DNA of 5,164 nucleotides, from NCBI GenBank assembly GCA_902766985.1, contig CACXFP010000064.1, positions 1 to 5,164 of the forward strand, written 5' to 3'. The stretch comes from an uncultured Bacteroidia bacterium (lineage in GTDB: Bacteria > Bacteroidota > Bacteroidia > Bacteroidales > UBA932). This document shows, piece by piece, positions 5,154 to 5,164 of the stretch. The notes under the pieces are model-generated. The model saw only the letters and a program-made list of their open reading frames with translations. It was not told where the DNA came from and did no database searches. A program made the translations under genes and the position numbers. The number at the start of each line of letters is the position of its first letter. Within the stretch, counting starts at the first letter, position 1.

Positions 5154-5164
5154 ATGGAAACAAA
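5154..5164 (+). CDS. Probable start of the next gene (partial, product unknown)
   Basis: An ATG at 5154 opens a frame reading Met-Glu-Thr before the window ends. It follows an A-rich leader (5142-5152) of the kind that serves as translation start context in Bacteroidota, and lies downstream of a weak promoter-like pair. Only three complete codons are visible, so neither the product nor even the reality of the gene can be judged. If real, it shares the orientation of the two-component pair and could be its target. Confidence 0.35.

Noticed and set aside
4838..5164. Sigma-54 promoter (GG-N10-GC) upstream of the next gene
   Set aside because: I checked the GG and GC pairs on both strands by eye and found none with correct spacing in a TGGCAC-N5-TTGC context; TGGTAC at 4910-4915 lacks the -12 GC.

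Overview
The window looks like chromosomal DNA from a Bacteroidota bacterium, most likely Bacteroidales. Three things support this. Promoter-like pairs match the phylum consensus TTTG-N19-21-TAnnTTTG, with a perfect match in front of the tRNA gene. Start codons sit in A/T-rich leaders without a clear Shine-Dalgarno. The proteins resemble gut or rumen Bacteroidales families: a secreted SGNH/sialate-esterase-type carbohydrate esterase, and a sigma-54-type regulator with a 'NTGNEGLYW' insert and a 'HEIMN' kinase partner. Family assignments come from motif reading and memory, not from a search.

Layout. (1) Bases 1-179 are the 3' end of pgi, glucose-6-phosphate isomerase, on the plus strand. (2) Bases 195-2207, minus strand and convergent with pgi across a 15-nt gap, encode a 670-aa exported acetylesterase of the sialate O-acetylesterase/SGNH type, with a jelly-roll-like segment inserted between its catalytic blocks. 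(3) Bases 2208-2401 form a divergent promoter region that drives the esterase leftwards and a tRNA rightwards. (4) Bases 2402-2475 are tRNA-Asp(GTC), followed at 2482-2512 by a textbook rho-independent terminator. (5) Bases 2577-3959 and 3956-4837 are a translationally coupled two-component pair: an NtrC-type response regulator (REC, AAA+, Fis-type HTH) followed by a small one-helix membrane histidine kinase. (6) Bases 4838-5153 are non-coding and AT-rich, with a perfect 12-bp palindrome, two direct-repeat copies 52 bp apart, A-tracts, a GC-rich hairpin and a weak promoter-like pair. A probable next gene starts at 5154 and runs off the window.

How the genes work together. The kinase and regulator should form one phosphorelay (His89 of the kinase to Asp56 of the regulator) that activates sigma-54 promoters. 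No convincing sigma-54 promoter was seen in the stretch after the kinase, so the target is not visible here. Pgi, the esterase and tRNA-Asp look like independent neighbours. No clearly new system is evident. The points most worth a second look are the stripped-down kinase, which appears to lack both a periplasmic and a PAS sensor domain, and the structured 316-bp region downstream of it.
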